Below, piece after piece: positions 16,820-25,999 of a stretch of 64,000 bases of DNA (its first letter is position 1; each line of letters opens with the position of its first letter). This stretch comes from Flagellimonas oceanensis. GTDB taxonomy: Bacteria > Bacteroidota > Bacteroidia > Flavobacteriales > Flavobacteriaceae. A program made the translations under genes and the position numbers. Below the pieces are notes generated by a model that was not told where the DNA came from, ran no database searches, and worked only from the letters and a program-made list of their open reading frames with translations. Location of the stretch: positions 1 through 64,000 of the forward strand of contig NZ_RZNA01000003.1 of NCBI RefSeq assembly GCF_003992595.1, read 5' to 3'.

Positions 16820-18428
16820 AAAACAGGTTTTGATTCCCATTTTGGCCGTGGCCGTTCTGGTAGGTGCCAGTAGTTTTAAAAGCGACTTTTTTGAGATTGC
16901 CAAACAGATAGAAATCTTTACTACCCTGTTCAAGGAACTCAACATGAACTACGTGGACGAGACCAATCCCGCTGAGCTGATGGATTCCGCCATAAAAAAT
17001 ATGTTGGGTGAGTTAGATCCCTATACCCAGTTTTTGAACGAGCAGGATGTGGAATCTTACAAAATCAATAATTCCGGTGAATATTCAGGGATAGGAGCCT
17101 TGGTACGTTCATATGAGAACAAATTAGTGGTCGTGGAACCGTATGAAGGATATGCTGCGGATAAGGCAGGCCTTAAGGCAGGGGATGAGATTATCAAGAT
17201 CGGGGAGACCTTAGTGGCCGATTTTGACGATAATGCAGGGGAATTGCTAAAAGGCGCCAATAATTCTTCCGTCGAAGTTACTTTTTTAAGGCAAGGAGCC
17301 ACCAAAACCGCAACCATCACACGTGAAGGTGTAGAGGTTGATGCGGTTCCTTTCTATGATATGATCGATGACAAAACAGGATACATCGTATTGTCCCGCT
17401 TCAACAGGAAAGCTTCCAAACAAACGAAATCGGCCATGCAAGACCTTAAAGGTCGTGGTGCGGAAAGATTGGTGTTGGACCTCCGTGGAAATCCAGGAGG
17501 ACTCCTATCAGAAGCCATTAACGTGACCAATCTGTTCGTGCCCAAGGGCGAATTGATTGTAACAACGAAATCCAAGGTCAAAAAATTCAATCAAGAATAT
17601 AAGACCAGAAACAAACCCGAGGATGAAGAGATTCCCTTGGTCGTCCTAATCAATGGAAAAAGCGCCTCTGCGAGTGAGATTGTTTCGGGCGGACTGCAAG
17701 ATTTAGATCGTGCCGTAATTATCGGGGCCAGAAGTTTTGGCAAGGGATTGGTGCAACGTCCTTTGAAATTGACGTATGGCACCCAATTGAAAGTGACCAT
17801 TTCCAGATATTACACCCCATCAGGAAGGTGCATCCAATCGTTGGATTACTGGAACCGTGATGAAGAAGGCAATGCAGTTCGAAACACAACATTCAATGAA
17901 TTTACCACTAGAAATGGCCGCAAAGTCTGGGATGGTGGTGGTGTAATGCCCGATATAACCATTGAATCCCTAAAGACCAATTCCTTGATTGAAGCTCTGG
18001 AAGAAAACAATATTGTTTTTGATTTTGCAACGGAATATTTCTACGATCACAGTTTTGATTCTGTGGACAACTTCAAATTTTCCGACGCGGACTACAGTGC
18101 TTTTAAGACCTATGCCAAAGACCAGAATTTCTCCTACCAGACCAAAACAGAAAAGGTGTTGGAAGAGACCATCAATAGTGATGATACGTTATTGGGTTCA
18201 GAAGTCCAAGAAAAGTACAAAGACCTTCTGTTCGCTGTAAACAGGGGTAAAATTGAGGCTTTGGATACCTTTGAAAATGAAATCAAAAAGAACCTTGAGG
18301 ACGAAATCATTACCCGATACTTTTATCGTGATGGGCTTTACAAATACTATTTAGGTAACGATGAGGCCATTCTTACCGCCAAAGAGTTGTTGGCCGATGC
18401 AACAAAATATGCCGATATTTTAAAATAA
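16803..18428 (+). CDS. C-terminal processing (S41) peptidase, CtpA type
   Basis: A 541-residue tail-specific serine protease, anchored to the periplasmic side of the inner membrane by one N-terminal helix (about residues 9-25). Domain order: N-terminal region with LGELDPYTQFLNEQDVESY, a PDZ domain (about 95-170, with AADKAGLKAGDEIIKIG), and the S41 catalytic core with GYIVLSRF, LDLRGNPGGLLSEA, the active-site serine in SASASE (287-292) and Lys314 in SFGKGLVQ, forming a Ser-Lys dyad. It overlaps rnpA by 17 bp and uses the ATG at 16803. This rnpA-S41 coupling is common in Flavobacteriia. The substrate is unknown. Confidence 0.93.
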   Translation: MKRLIKKQVLIPILAVAVLVGASSFKSDFFEIAKQIEIFTTLFKELNMNYVDETNPAELMDSAIKNMLGELDPYTQFLNEQDVESYKINNSGEYSGIGALVRSYENKLVVVEPYEGYAADKAGLKAGDEIIKIGETLVADFDDNAGELLKGANNSSVEVTFLRQGATKTATITREGVEVDAVPFYDMIDDKTGYIVLSRFNRKASKQTKSAMQDLKGRGAERLVLDLRGNPGGLLSEAINVTNLFVPKGELIVTTKSKVKKFNQEYKTRNKPEDEEIPLVVLINGKSASASEIVSGGLQDLDRAVIIGARSFGKGLVQRPLKLTYGTQLKVTISRYYTPSGRCIQSLDYWNRDEEGNAVRNTTFNEFTTRNGRKVWDGGGVMPDITIESLKTNSLIEALEENNIVFDFATEYFYDHSFDSVDNFKFSDADYSAFKTYAKDQNFSYQTKTEKVLEETINSDDTLLGSEVQEKYKDLLFAVNRGKIEALDTFENEIKKNLEDEIITRYFYRDGLYKYYLGNDEAILTAKELLADATKYADILK

Positions 18429-18540
18429 AAAAAACCTTCAACCAACTCATATAGGTCATCTATCAATTCAAATACGGTAACCGTCAAGTTTAGCAAAAAA
18501 TTTACATAGCAAGGTGCTAACTTAACTGAAAAACCAGAAA

Positions 18541-18825
18541 ATGACCTACACGATTTTAACCCTGACCTTGGTTGGGATTGTTCTTCTGTTTTGGCTTTAC
18601 AACCTGATGAAGAATTGTTTTTCTCAGTCTTTCTGTATTTTGAGAAACCGAAAAAGCAGTTCCATTATTACCAAAGATGCCTCCATTATCTCAGTAAGAA
18701 CCATCAAAAAAGGAAAAAAACCGCTTCCTGAACATTTTATTTATGGTGGTGGCCTTTATTTTTTCGGCTGTTTTTGTCTTCTCGTTTTACCAAACCGTTT
18801 TCGGTGCCCATATTTAAAATCGTAA
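18541..18825 (+). CDS. Doubtful small membrane protein, possibly frameshifted
   Basis: The 424 bp between the S41 and methyltransferase genes contain a 94-codon frame that opens with a convincing hydrophobic helix (TILTLTLVGIVLLFWLY) but then loses protein-like character. In another frame the stretch about 18625-18720 reads EKPKKQFHYYQRCLHY, and in the third frame 18734-18817 encodes a second plausible helix (MVVAFIFSAVFVFSFYQ) with a stop at 18815. A two-helix small membrane protein broken by two indels, near runs of A at 18711-18721, would explain this. No homologue is recognised; it may also be non-coding. Confidence 0.3.
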   Translation: MTYTILTLTLVGIVLLFWLYNLMKNCFSQSFCILRNRKSSSIITKDASIISVRTIKKGKKPLPEHFIYGGGLYFFGCFCLLVLPNRFRCPYLKS

Positions 18826-18852
18826 AAGCAAGAATAAATCCTATTTTTGGGC

Positions 18853-20100
18853 ATGCAACAACTCAAGGTCTGTGAACTTTTTGCCGGTGTGGGCGGCTTC
18901 CGTCTCGGATTGGAAAATACGGGCAAATATTCCGTTGTATGGAGCAATCAATGGGAACCTTCCACCAAAATGCAGCATGCTTCTTTGGTCTATGAAGCTC
19001 GTTTTGGTGCTGAAAATCATTCCAACGCAAATATTGAAACTGTTGCTACTGAGGAAATTCCAGATTTTGATATGCTGGTAGGCGGCTTTCCCTGCCAAGA
19101 CTATTCCGTGGCCACATCTTTGAAAAATTCCAAAGGACTCATCGGAAAAAAAGGGGTTTTGTGGTGGTCCATCCATCGGATTTTGTCCGAGAAAAAGAAA
19201 AAACCGAAATATCTTTTTTTAGAAAACGTAGATCGTCTTTTAAAATCGCCGTCGAATCAACGCGGAAGAGATTTTGCCGTGATGCTCCGCAGTTTATCGG
19301 ATTTAGGCTATGCTGTGGAATGGCGCGTAATAAATGCGTCTGAGTATGGAATGCCACAGCGACGAAGGCGCGTTTTTTTTCTGGCGTATTTTAAAGGTTC
19401 AGAGCTATATAAAAAACTCCTAGAATCCGAGTCGATTGACTGGATACTCAGAGACGGAACCTTTTGTGATGCCTTTCCTGTGGCCCAAACGTCTGAAAAA
19501 CCGATTGAATTTGAATTGGACGAGGATTTAGTATCCGTATCTGATAATTTTAATCCTGAAAAAGGGCTTTCCCCATTTTTGAACACGGGTATTTGTGTAG
19601 ATGGGAAGGTTTCAACCCTTAAAACAACACCTTCCTACGATGGTAAAAGAATCCTTTTATCGGATATTCTGATGGCAGATGACATACCACCTGAATATTA
19701 TATAGATGTCAATGATTTGCCCAAATGGGAATATTTAAAAGGCTCCAAAAAAGAAATACGCAAGACCAAAGCTGGTTTTGAATACAATTACAGTGAGGGC
19801 AGCATGGTTTTTCCCGATGCCCTTGATCAACCTTCCAGAACCATTATAACCGGAGAGGGCGGCAAGTCCCCATCCCGGTTTAAGCACGTAGTCCAAACCT
19901 CCAAGGGGCTGCGAAGACTTTTACCTGTTGAATTGGAACGGTTGAACATGTTTCCGGAAAATCACACAAAATTGGAGGGCATTTCAGATGCCAAACGTGC
20001 CTTTTTTATGGGTAACGCTCTGGTAGTGGGTATTGTGGAACGGGTTGGTACATCCTTGTTCCAGAAAATATCCCAACTTGAAAAGCAATTTCAAAGCTGA
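18853..20100 (+). CDS. DNA (cytosine-5-)-methyltransferase, type II
   Basis: A 415-residue enzyme that transfers a methyl group from AdoMet to C5 of cytosine. Motifs run in the standard order: I FAGVGGFRLGLE (10-21), IV with the catalytic Cys81 in GGFPCQDYSVA, VI ENVDRLL (124-130), VIII QRRRRVFFLAYF (169-180), a variable target-recognition region (about 185-330), and IX-X ending GNALVVGIVERVG. A TTG six bp upstream is also in frame, but the ATG is preferred. The recognition sequence cannot be read from sequence. It immediately precedes and overlaps a broken nuclease gene, so it is probably the surviving half of a restriction-modification system. The patch is bordered by a doubtful ORF, fitting horizontal acquisition. 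Confidence 0.95.
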   Translation: MQQLKVCELFAGVGGFRLGLENTGKYSVVWSNQWEPSTKMQHASLVYEARFGAENHSNANIETVATEEIPDFDMLVGGFPCQDYSVATSLKNSKGLIGKKGVLWWSIHRILSEKKKKPKYLFLENVDRLLKSPSNQRGRDFAVMLRSLSDLGYAVEWRVINASEYGMPQRRRRVFFLAYFKGSELYKKLLESESIDWILRDGTFCDAFPVAQTSEKPIEFELDEDLVSVSDNFNPEKGLSPFLNTGICVDGKVSTLKTTPSYDGKRILLSDILMADDIPPEYYIDVNDLPKWEYLKGSKKEIRKTKAGFEYNYSEGSMVFPDALDQPSRTIITGEGGKSPSRFKHVVQTSKGLRRLLPVELERLNMFPENHTKLEGISDAKRAFFMGNALVVGIVERVGTSLFQKISQLEKQFQS

Positions 20101-20684
20101 TCTATCCAAAGAAAAACAACTGACCTCCTTATTGGATTTTTATTATCAAAAACACTTGAAGAATTACACCTTTGAACGTGTTTCCCTTCTTAAAAAACAA
20201 TTGCAAGGCATTGATTTTATCCTAAGGGATAAGCAATCGGGAAAGCAATTTTTTCTGGATGAAAAAGCTCAACTGCATTACATCAACGAAAGCTTGCCCA
20301 CATTTGCCTTTGAACTATTTTATCAAAAAAGGGGTTCAAAAACAGGGCTGGTTGTTCGATGCTTCCAAAAAAACACAGTTTTATGCCTTGATCACCAGTA
20401 TTTTTTCTGACGAAAAAGATGAGTTCACAAGTTGTAATATCACTTTTGTAAATCGGGAGAAACTGATTTTTCTGTTGGACAAAAAAGGATTATCCAGAAC
20501 ATGTCTGGAACATATCATTTCGGAAAACTAAAATGTACACGGCAAATGGATATTAGAGCAATTAAACTCAAAAGCTGAGGGTTACCTCTTTTTTTCTACC
20601 CAAAACAAAGCGGAAAAACCAGTAAACCTCGTTCTTAAACTTGACTATTTGGAGCGCTTTGGTGTGGCGAAAAAGTTGGTTTAA
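20078..20684 (+). pseudogene. Broken type II restriction endonuclease partner of the methyltransferase
   Basis: The gene begins inside the 3' end of the methyltransferase (TTG at 20078, or ATG at 20033) in another frame and encodes about 200 residues if repaired. A frameshift (equivalent to one extra base) falls near 20331-20346, beside an AAAAA run, and joins FAFELFYQKRGSK to GWLFDASKKTQFYALITSIF. An in-frame TAA at 20529-20531 follows HIISEN, after which the same frame continues WILEQLNSKAEGYLFFSTQ and ends at 20684. The N-terminal part holds a PD-(D/E)xK-like nuclease core, GIDFIL then FLDEKAQ. No family name can be given, but position and core make a restriction enzyme the best call. As it stands it should be inactive. 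Confidence 0.72.
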
Positions 20685-20685
20685 A

Positions 20686-21126
20686 CTACTCTTTCAACAT
20701 TCTTCTATGGGGAATTCCATCTTCCAAATATTCTTCGCCAAAGGCGTTAAAACCAAGGTCGGTATAAAACTTCAACAGATAACATTGTGCAGAAATTTCA
20801 ATGGGTTGATTCGGAAACCTTTGGTCTATAGCAGTCAGTGAGGCTTGCATAATCTCTTTACCCAAACCATATTTACGTTGGTCTTGGCTTACCACTACCC
20901 TTCCAATACTTGTATTTTTAAAATAGTCCCCAGGTTTAAAGATTCGGGTATATGCAACCACATCGCCATCTTTACTTCCGATGACGTGTAGTGCTTTTTG
21001 GTCCTTGTTGTCCACATCTTGGTACACACAATCCTGTTCCACTACAAAAACTTCACTACGGAGTCTTAGTATTTGGTACAGCTCATCAGTGGACAGCTCA
21101 TCAAAAGTTTTAACGGATACCTGCAT
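20686..21126 (-). CDS. GNAT-family N-acetyltransferase, ElaA-like
   Basis: A 146-residue cytoplasmic acetyl-CoA-dependent acetyltransferase. The ElaA subfamily hallmark LRSEVFVVEQDCVYQDVDNKD is present, followed by the AcCoA-binding segment IGRVVVSQDQRKYGLGKEIM and PIEISAQCYLLKFYTDLGF. The substrate is unknown. The frame is open to an ATG at 21159, but the ATG at 21126 (MQVSVKTFDEL) is preferred, since it fits the family length and overlaps the stop of the upstream transporter as TAATG, an arrangement typical of translational coupling. It is the last gene of the rpiB-transporter-acetyltransferase operon. Confidence 0.9.
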   Translation of the reverse strand: MQVSVKTFDELSTDELYQILRLRSEVFVVEQDCVYQDVDNKDQKALHVIGSKDGDVVAYTRIFKPGDYFKNTSIGRVVVSQDQRKYGLGKEIMQASLTAIDQRFPNQPIEISAQCYLLKFYTDLGFNAFGEEYLEDGIPHRRMLKE

Positions 21127-22049
21127 TAATCTTGGACTATTACACTTTTGGAATCGCATTTATCAAACTCCGGCTGTATGTTCACGTGGTTGATACCGTG
21201 CTTGTGGTAGACATGCTCCTCTATTTTTTCAAGGATTTCGTCAAATTCTGACAATCGGATGTCATTTTTAAAATCGATGTGGGCTTCCAAATGAACCTCT
21301 TCTTCATTCAATTGCCAAATATGTACATGGTGCACATTTTTTACGGGTTCTATAGTACAGATGGATTCCACAATATCTTGAATAACCACGGATTTCGGTG
21401 TAAAAAGCATCAACACCTTAGTGGATTCCTTTAAAAGGTCATATCCCATATAAATCAAGTATACGCCAATAATCATGGTAAGCAATGCATCTACCCAGTA
21501 AATCTGGAAGTACTTCATCAAAACACCACCTATCAACACGGCTACGGAGGCCATCATATCGGTAAGGAGATGTAAATAGGCGGATTTCATGTTCATGTTG
21601 TGATTGGAATCCTTTTTCAACAGCAAGACACTGAATCCATTTCCTGCAATGGCAATCAGAGCCAACCAAATCACAAGATTGGATTCAATGGTCCGTGGAT
21701 CCAGCAGTCTTTCAACGGCTTCCTTCATTAAAATAATGGCCACAACAACAAGGGTGGCGGCGTTTATGAAAGCCGCTAAAATTTCAGCACGTTTATAACC
21801 GAAGGTTTTAAGGCTGGATGCCTGGCGTTTCCCCAACCTTTGTGCACCATAACTAATGACCAAAGAAAGAACATCGCTGAAATTGTGAAGGGCATCGGAC
21901 AACAAGGCCAGACTCCCCGATAACAATCCCCCGATAATTTGGGCCAGGGTAATGCCAATGTTAAGGACAATTGAGATAAGAAGGTTTCTTCCCTTTAAAT
22001 CGGGATGTGCATGCGTATGTGAATGTCCGTGATGATGATGGTGACCCAT
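21126..22049 (-). CDS. Cation diffusion facilitator (Zn2+-type) exporter
   Basis: A 307-residue inner-membrane antiporter that exports divalent metal, most likely zinc, for protons. It starts with a histidine-rich tail (residues 3-15, a likely metal sensor or buffer), has six predicted transmembrane helices, and shows the two metal-site motifs: Asp52/His55/Asp59 in SDALHNFSD and His160/Asp164 in HLLTD. A C-terminal cytoplasmic ferredoxin-like domain follows (about 215-300, with VHHVHIWQLNEEEVHLEAHI). The H-x3-D pair on the second site favours Zn2+ (the CzcD/ZitB type). It lies 5 bp after rpiB in the transcribed direction and is coupled to the acetyltransferase. Confidence 0.93.
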   Translation of the reverse strand: MGHHHHHGHSHTHAHPDLKGRNLLISIVLNIGITLAQIIGGLLSGSLALLSDALHNFSDVLSLVISYGAQRLGKRQASSLKTFGYKRAEILAAFINAATLVVVAIILMKEAVERLLDPRTIESNLVIWLALIAIAGNGFSVLLLKKDSNHNMNMKSAYLHLLTDMMASVAVLIGGVLMKYFQIYWVDALLTMIIGVYLIYMGYDLLKESTKVLMLFTPKSVVIQDIVESICTIEPVKNVHHVHIWQLNEEEVHLEAHIDFKNDIRLSEFDEILEKIEEHVYHKHGINHVNIQPEFDKCDSKSVIVQD

Positions 22050-22054
22050 AGGGC

Positions 22055-22486
22055 TTATCTACAAGGAATTTTTTCTATTCTACGTTCGTGTCTGCCACCT
22101 TGGAACTCGGTATTCAAAAATGTCTCCACCATATCCAATGCCTGCGGAAGTGAAATAAAACGTGCGGGCAAACTCAATATATTGGCATCGTTGTGTTCCC
22201 GTGCCAATTGGGTTATTTCCCTGTTCCAGCAAAGGGCACCGCGAATGTTTTGGTGTTTGTTGATTGTCATGGTAGCGCCATTACCACTACCACAAAGTAC
22301 TATTCCAAAATCTACCTTACCTTCGGCAACGTCAGTGGCAACTGGATGGGTAAAATCCGGATAGTCCACACTATCGGTACCATCGGTACCATAGTTGACA
22401 ACTTCCATTCCCTTGGATTTTAGAAGACCTATGATAGCAAGTTTATAATCGGTTCCTGCATGGTCGTTTCCTATGGCAATTTTCAT
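22055..22486 (-). CDS. rpiB: Ribose 5-phosphate isomerase B
   Basis: Interconverts ribose 5-phosphate and ribulose 5-phosphate in the non-oxidative pentose phosphate pathway. The 143-residue product shows IAIGNDHAGTDYK at the N-terminus, DYPDFTHPVA, and the active-site loop VLCGSGNGATMTINK with the catalytic Cys65. The length and start are those of the LacA/RpiB family. Absence of allose or galactose genes nearby fits the isomerase role. It is the first gene of a leftward operon with a zinc exporter and an acetyltransferase, and has a promoter -7 box at 22513. Confidence 0.95.
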   Translation of the reverse strand: MKIAIGNDHAGTDYKLAIIGLLKSKGMEVVNYGTDGTDSVDYPDFTHPVATDVAEGKVDFGIVLCGSGNGATMTINKHQNIRGALCWNREITQLAREHNDANILSLPARFISLPQALDMVETFLNTEFQGGRHERRIEKIPCR

Positions 22487-22512
22487 GGTTTTGTATTAAA
22501 ATGGGTACATCA

Positions 22513-22520
22513 CAAAGGTA
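22513..22520 (-). promoter_or_regulatory. Promoter -7 box for the rpiB operon
   Basis: Read leftwards this is TACCTTTG, a match to TAnnTTTG, 27 bp before rpiB. No good -33 element is seen. Confidence 0.5.
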
Positions 22521-23079
22521 CAATATCTTTTCATGTTATGCTGTTTATAAAAATGAAGGGATTTTTGCATTGGGTTCAAATACAAACAATTAACAATAAC
22601 ACCTTTTTGTTAACTATTTGCAGAAAACTAATGGTAATGAAATTTTGTTTTTCAAGAAAATCGATCAGTAGAAATTATTATTTAATGTTGGGGTAATATT
22701 CCATTAAAAATTAATCAACCAATATGAACCTTTTTTTGTGGGTAATTAACATTAAAATCACATTAACTTTTCAATAAATTGATGTTGATAACGGTTATTA
22801 AAAACCGTGGACAAAAAATCTAATCCGTTGATTTTTAATTTTCTTGTCTTCTGACAAATTGTGAACAACTAATTGGGATCGTTCAAAGCAACTTTTTAAT
22901 GAAAATTTTATTCCACATTTCAACGATCCATCATAATCATCATTTTAATAAAATTTAAAAAGGAAGAAAAAAGATAATATTGATTATTGTTGATAAAGTT
23001 CATTTTGTTTTGGATTACTTTTCCTTTCCTTGTTGGTCAAGGATTATAATTCGTATTTTTCAAAAAAATAAGGACGTTA
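22521..23079 (+). other. Long AT-rich intergenic region with DnaA-box-like motifs
   Basis: About 560 bp of strongly AT-rich, non-coding DNA separate the divergent rpiB and rnr genes. No convincing ORF is present (a short rightward frame begins at 22460 but overlaps rpiB). It contains TGTTGATAA twice (22783-22791 and 22988-22996; reverse complement TTATCAACA, one mismatch to the DnaA box TTATCCACA) and weaker variants TGTGAACAA (22860-22868) and CGTGGACAA (22806-22814). These could be chance in AT-rich DNA, part of the rnr leader, or a replication-related site. Confidence 0.4.
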
Positions 23080-25263
23080 ATGTCAAAGAAAAAGAAGAGA
23101 GCTGGTAGTCAGCGAAAGAATGAAATTACGAAGGGCATTTTCACCGTACTGGAAAAAGAACCATCCAAGACCTTCAATTACAAGCAAATAGCTTCTAAAT
23201 TAGGTATTACCGATACACAAGATAGAAACCTTTTGATCAAACGTTTGGGGCAATTAAAAGCCACCGAACGTATCGTGGAGCCCGAAAGGGGCAAGTACCG
23301 GAAAAAAGCATCCCAATATACGTACTACACTGGAAGGGTTGATTTGACCACTAGTGGCAATGCCTATATTGTAGTGGATGAATTGGAGGATGACATTTTT
23401 GTATCCAACAACAATCTCAATAGGGCTTTTCATGGAGATACCGTAGAGGTATTTATAAAACCTAGAAAGAAGAGCAAGAAAATGGAGGGGGAAATCTCCA
23501 AAGTGCTCGAACGGAAAAAGACTTCTTATGTAGGTATTGTGGACAAGCAAAAAAGCTTTGCTTTTGTTCGACCTACCGATTCCAGGATGTACACTGATAT
23601 TTTCATACCGCCTGAAAAATTGAAGAAAGCCAATGATGGTGATAAAGTATTGGTCAACCTTGGCGATTGGCCCGATGATACCGATTCTCCTTATGGGGAA
23701 ATTGTGGAGGTATTGGGCAGACCTGGAGAGCACAATACGGAGATCCATGCAATTTTGGCCGAGTATGGTCTGCCGCATGAATTTCCTTATGAAGTGGAAC
23801 AGTTCGCCAAAACCTTGGATACCAGTATCAAGGAATCGGAAATCGCGAAGCGTAGGGATATGCGGGACGTATTGACCTTTACCATAGATCCCAAGGATGC
23901 CAAGGATTTTGATGATGCACTTTCCTTTCAACAATTGGAGAACGGTAACTATGAAATCGGAATCCATATCGCCGATGTTTCGCATTATGTGCAGCCCGAT
24001 ACCGTTCTGGAAGGGGAAGCCTACGACCGTGCCACATCCGTTTATTTGGTGGACCGTGTGGTTCCGATGTTGCCTGAAGTGCTGTCCAACAAAGCCTGTT
24101 CACTGAGACCGAATGAAGAAAAATATACGTTTTCCGCAGTTTTCGAGATGGACGATAAGGCCAGATTGGTAAAACAATGGTTCGGCAGGACTGCCATTAA
24201 TTCCAACGAACGCTTTGCCTACGAAGAGGCCCAACACATTATTGAAACGGAGCAGAACAGGATTCCAAAAGACATATCCATCAGGGAAGGAGCCTATTCC
24301 GTTTCTGATGATATTGTCCAAGCAGTGCTCACTTTTGATAGATTGGCCAAAATCATGAGACAGGCCCGTATGGATGCTGGGGCCATCTCTTTTGATAAGA
24401 TCGAGGTTAAATTCCATCTGTCCGAAGATAATGAACCCGTGGGTGTCTATTTCAAGGAAGCCAAGGATGCCAACAAGTTGATAGAGGAGTTCATGCTCCT
24501 GGCCAATAGGAAGGTTGCGGAATTTATTGGCAAGCAAAAGAAGACATTTGTGTACCGTGTGCACGACAAGCCCGATGAGGAAAAATTAATGGCCCTCAAC
24601 GGGGTTATTTCCAGATTTGGACATAGTATCGACCTTAAGGACAGTAAAACCATCAATAAGTCCCTGAACCAGTTATTGGAGGACGTAAAGGGTAAGAAAG
24701 AACAGAACTTGGTGGATACCTTGGCGATTCGCAGTATGAGCAAGGCCATCTATACCACGGAGAATATCGGGCACTATGGATTGGGGTTTGAATACTACAC
24801 GCATTTTACCTCTCCCATACGGCGTTATCCCGATGTGATGGTGCACAGATTGCTGCAGCATTACTTGGATAAGGAAAAAACACCAAAGGCCACTTTGTAC
24901 GAGGAAAAGTGCAAACATTCTTCGGATATGGAACTATTGGCGGCCAATGCGGAACGTGATTCCATAAAGTACATGCAGATCAAGTTCATGGAAGACCATA
25001 AGGATCAAGAATTCTTGGGCGTGATTTCAGGTGTTACCGAATGGGGCATCTATGTAGAGATTGTGGAGAACAAATGTGAGGGCATGGTTCGTATCCGGGA
25101 CATCAAGGATGACTATTATGTGTTTGATGAACGCCAGTATGCGATTGTCGGCGAACGGACCAAGCGAATGTACCAGCTGGGGGATGAAGTATATGTGATG
25201 GTAAAGAACACGGATTTGATCAAACGGCATCTGGACTTTTCGTTGATCGGTAAAAAGAAATGA
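23080..25263 (+). CDS. rnr: Ribonuclease R
   Basis: A 727-residue processive 3'-to-5' exoribonuclease that degrades structured RNA. Domains in order: a lysine-rich N-terminal winged-helix region (to about 75), cold-shock/OB domains (about 80-225), the RNB catalytic domain with the metal-binding acidic cluster in TIDPKDAKDFDDALS (about 269-283), the family signature HFTSPIRRYPDVMVHRLLQHY, and a C-terminal S1 domain (about 640-722). The basic tail is short. The start is the ATG at 23080 preceded by GACGTTA; no SD. It follows a long AT-rich region and may be the first gene of its transcript; the next gene is 52 bp away. Confidence 0.96.
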   Translation: MSKKKKRAGSQRKNEITKGIFTVLEKEPSKTFNYKQIASKLGITDTQDRNLLIKRLGQLKATERIVEPERGKYRKKASQYTYYTGRVDLTTSGNAYIVVDELEDDIFVSNNNLNRAFHGDTVEVFIKPRKKSKKMEGEISKVLERKKTSYVGIVDKQKSFAFVRPTDSRMYTDIFIPPEKLKKANDGDKVLVNLGDWPDDTDSPYGEIVEVLGRPGEHNTEIHAILAEYGLPHEFPYEVEQFAKTLDTSIKESEIAKRRDMRDVLTFTIDPKDAKDFDDALSFQQLENGNYEIGIHIADVSHYVQPDTVLEGEAYDRATSVYLVDRVVPMLPEVLSNKACSLRPNEEKYTFSAVFEMDDKARLVKQWFGRTAINSNERFAYEEAQHIIETEQNRIPKDISIREGAYSVSDDIVQAVLTFDRLAKIMRQARMDAGAISFDKIEVKFHLSEDNEPVGVYFKEAKDANKLIEEFMLLANRKVAEFIGKQKKTFVYRVHDKPDEEKLMALNGVISRFGHSIDLKDSKTINKSLNQLLEDVKGKKEQNLVDTLAIRSMSKAIYTTENIGHYGLGFEYYTHFTSPIRRYPDVMVHRLLQHYLDKEKTPKATLYEEKCKHSSDMELLAANAERDSIKYMQIKFMEDHKDQEFLGVISGVTEWGIYVEIVENKCEGMVRIRDIKDDYYVFDERQYAIVGERTKRMYQLGDEVYVMVKNTDLIKRHLDFSLIGKKK

Positions 25264-25315
25264 TACTATTTTGGAATAAAATTTGTTATCCTATTGAGAA
25301 CCAAATTTTTATAAC

Positions 25316-25996
25316 ATGAGAGTCATTACGTTTGTTATAGTATTCCTATCCCTTCAATTTATTGGGGCACAGGATGCGACCATAACCCAAAACCTGCAAA
25401 AGTTTACCCAGGTCAAGGGCTTTGATGGAATTTCCATCAATCTTATCAAATCCAATGAGAACAAAGCGGTGGTCACAGGGGCCAATACCGATAATGTGGC
25501 CATTGTAAATAATGATGGTGTCTTGAAAATCCGAATGGAAATCATTAAAATATTCAGTGGATACAGAACCTATGTGGATTTATATCATTCGGAAGAACTG
25601 GTGGTAATAGATGTAAACGAAGATGCAAGAATATCATCCGATGATACCTATGTACAGGAAGTTTTGGAACTTAAGGCACAAGAGGGTGGAAAACTCGAAA
25701 TCAATTGTGAAGTGGACCAACTATTGATCAAAGCGGTATCTGGAGGAGAGATTTTTGCCGGTGGATTTTCAAATAACCAGGATGTGATCATCAATACCGG
25801 TGGTACTTACAATGGAAGAACCTTTAAGACAAAATTTACCACCATCAGCGTGAATGCTGGAGGAACTGCGGAAATATTCGCATCAAACTATGTGAAGGCC
25901 AATGTGAAGGCCGGTGGTGAGGTGCTGGTTTATGGGGATCCCAAAACAATGGACGAACACACCCTTTTCGGTGGAAAAATAAAAAGAGTAAAGTAA
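25316..25996 (+). CDS. GIN-domain (DUF2807) exported protein
   Basis: A 226-residue protein with a signal peptide (cleavage near FIGAQ, residue 18) and a putative auto-transporter adhesin, head GIN domain. The domain is a right-handed beta-helix-like repeat, seen here as alternating hydrophobic strands with many Asn and Gly turns (VKGFDGISINLIKS, LELKAQEGGKLEINC, ISVNAGGTAEIFASN, VKANVKAGGEVLVYG). It is common in Bacteroidota, mostly of unknown function, and probably periplasmic or surface-exposed. It lies 3 bp before the LysE-family gene, so they likely share a transcript. Confidence 0.8.
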   Translation: MRVITFVIVFLSLQFIGAQDATITQNLQKFTQVKGFDGISINLIKSNENKAVVTGANTDNVAIVNNDGVLKIRMEIIKIFSGYRTYVDLYHSEELVVIDVNEDARISSDDTYVQEVLELKAQEGGKLEINCEVDQLLIKAVSGGEIFAGGFSNNQDVIINTGGTYNGRTFKTKFTTISVNAGGTAEIFASNYVKANVKAGGEVLVYGDPKTMDEHTLFGGKIKRVK

Positions 25997-25999
25997 AGA

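Noticed and set aside
20033..20410. An intact 125-residue protein after the methyltransferase
   Set aside because: Only its first two thirds is protein-like; the rest is a frameshifted reading of the same gene, whose real continuation lies in the next frame.
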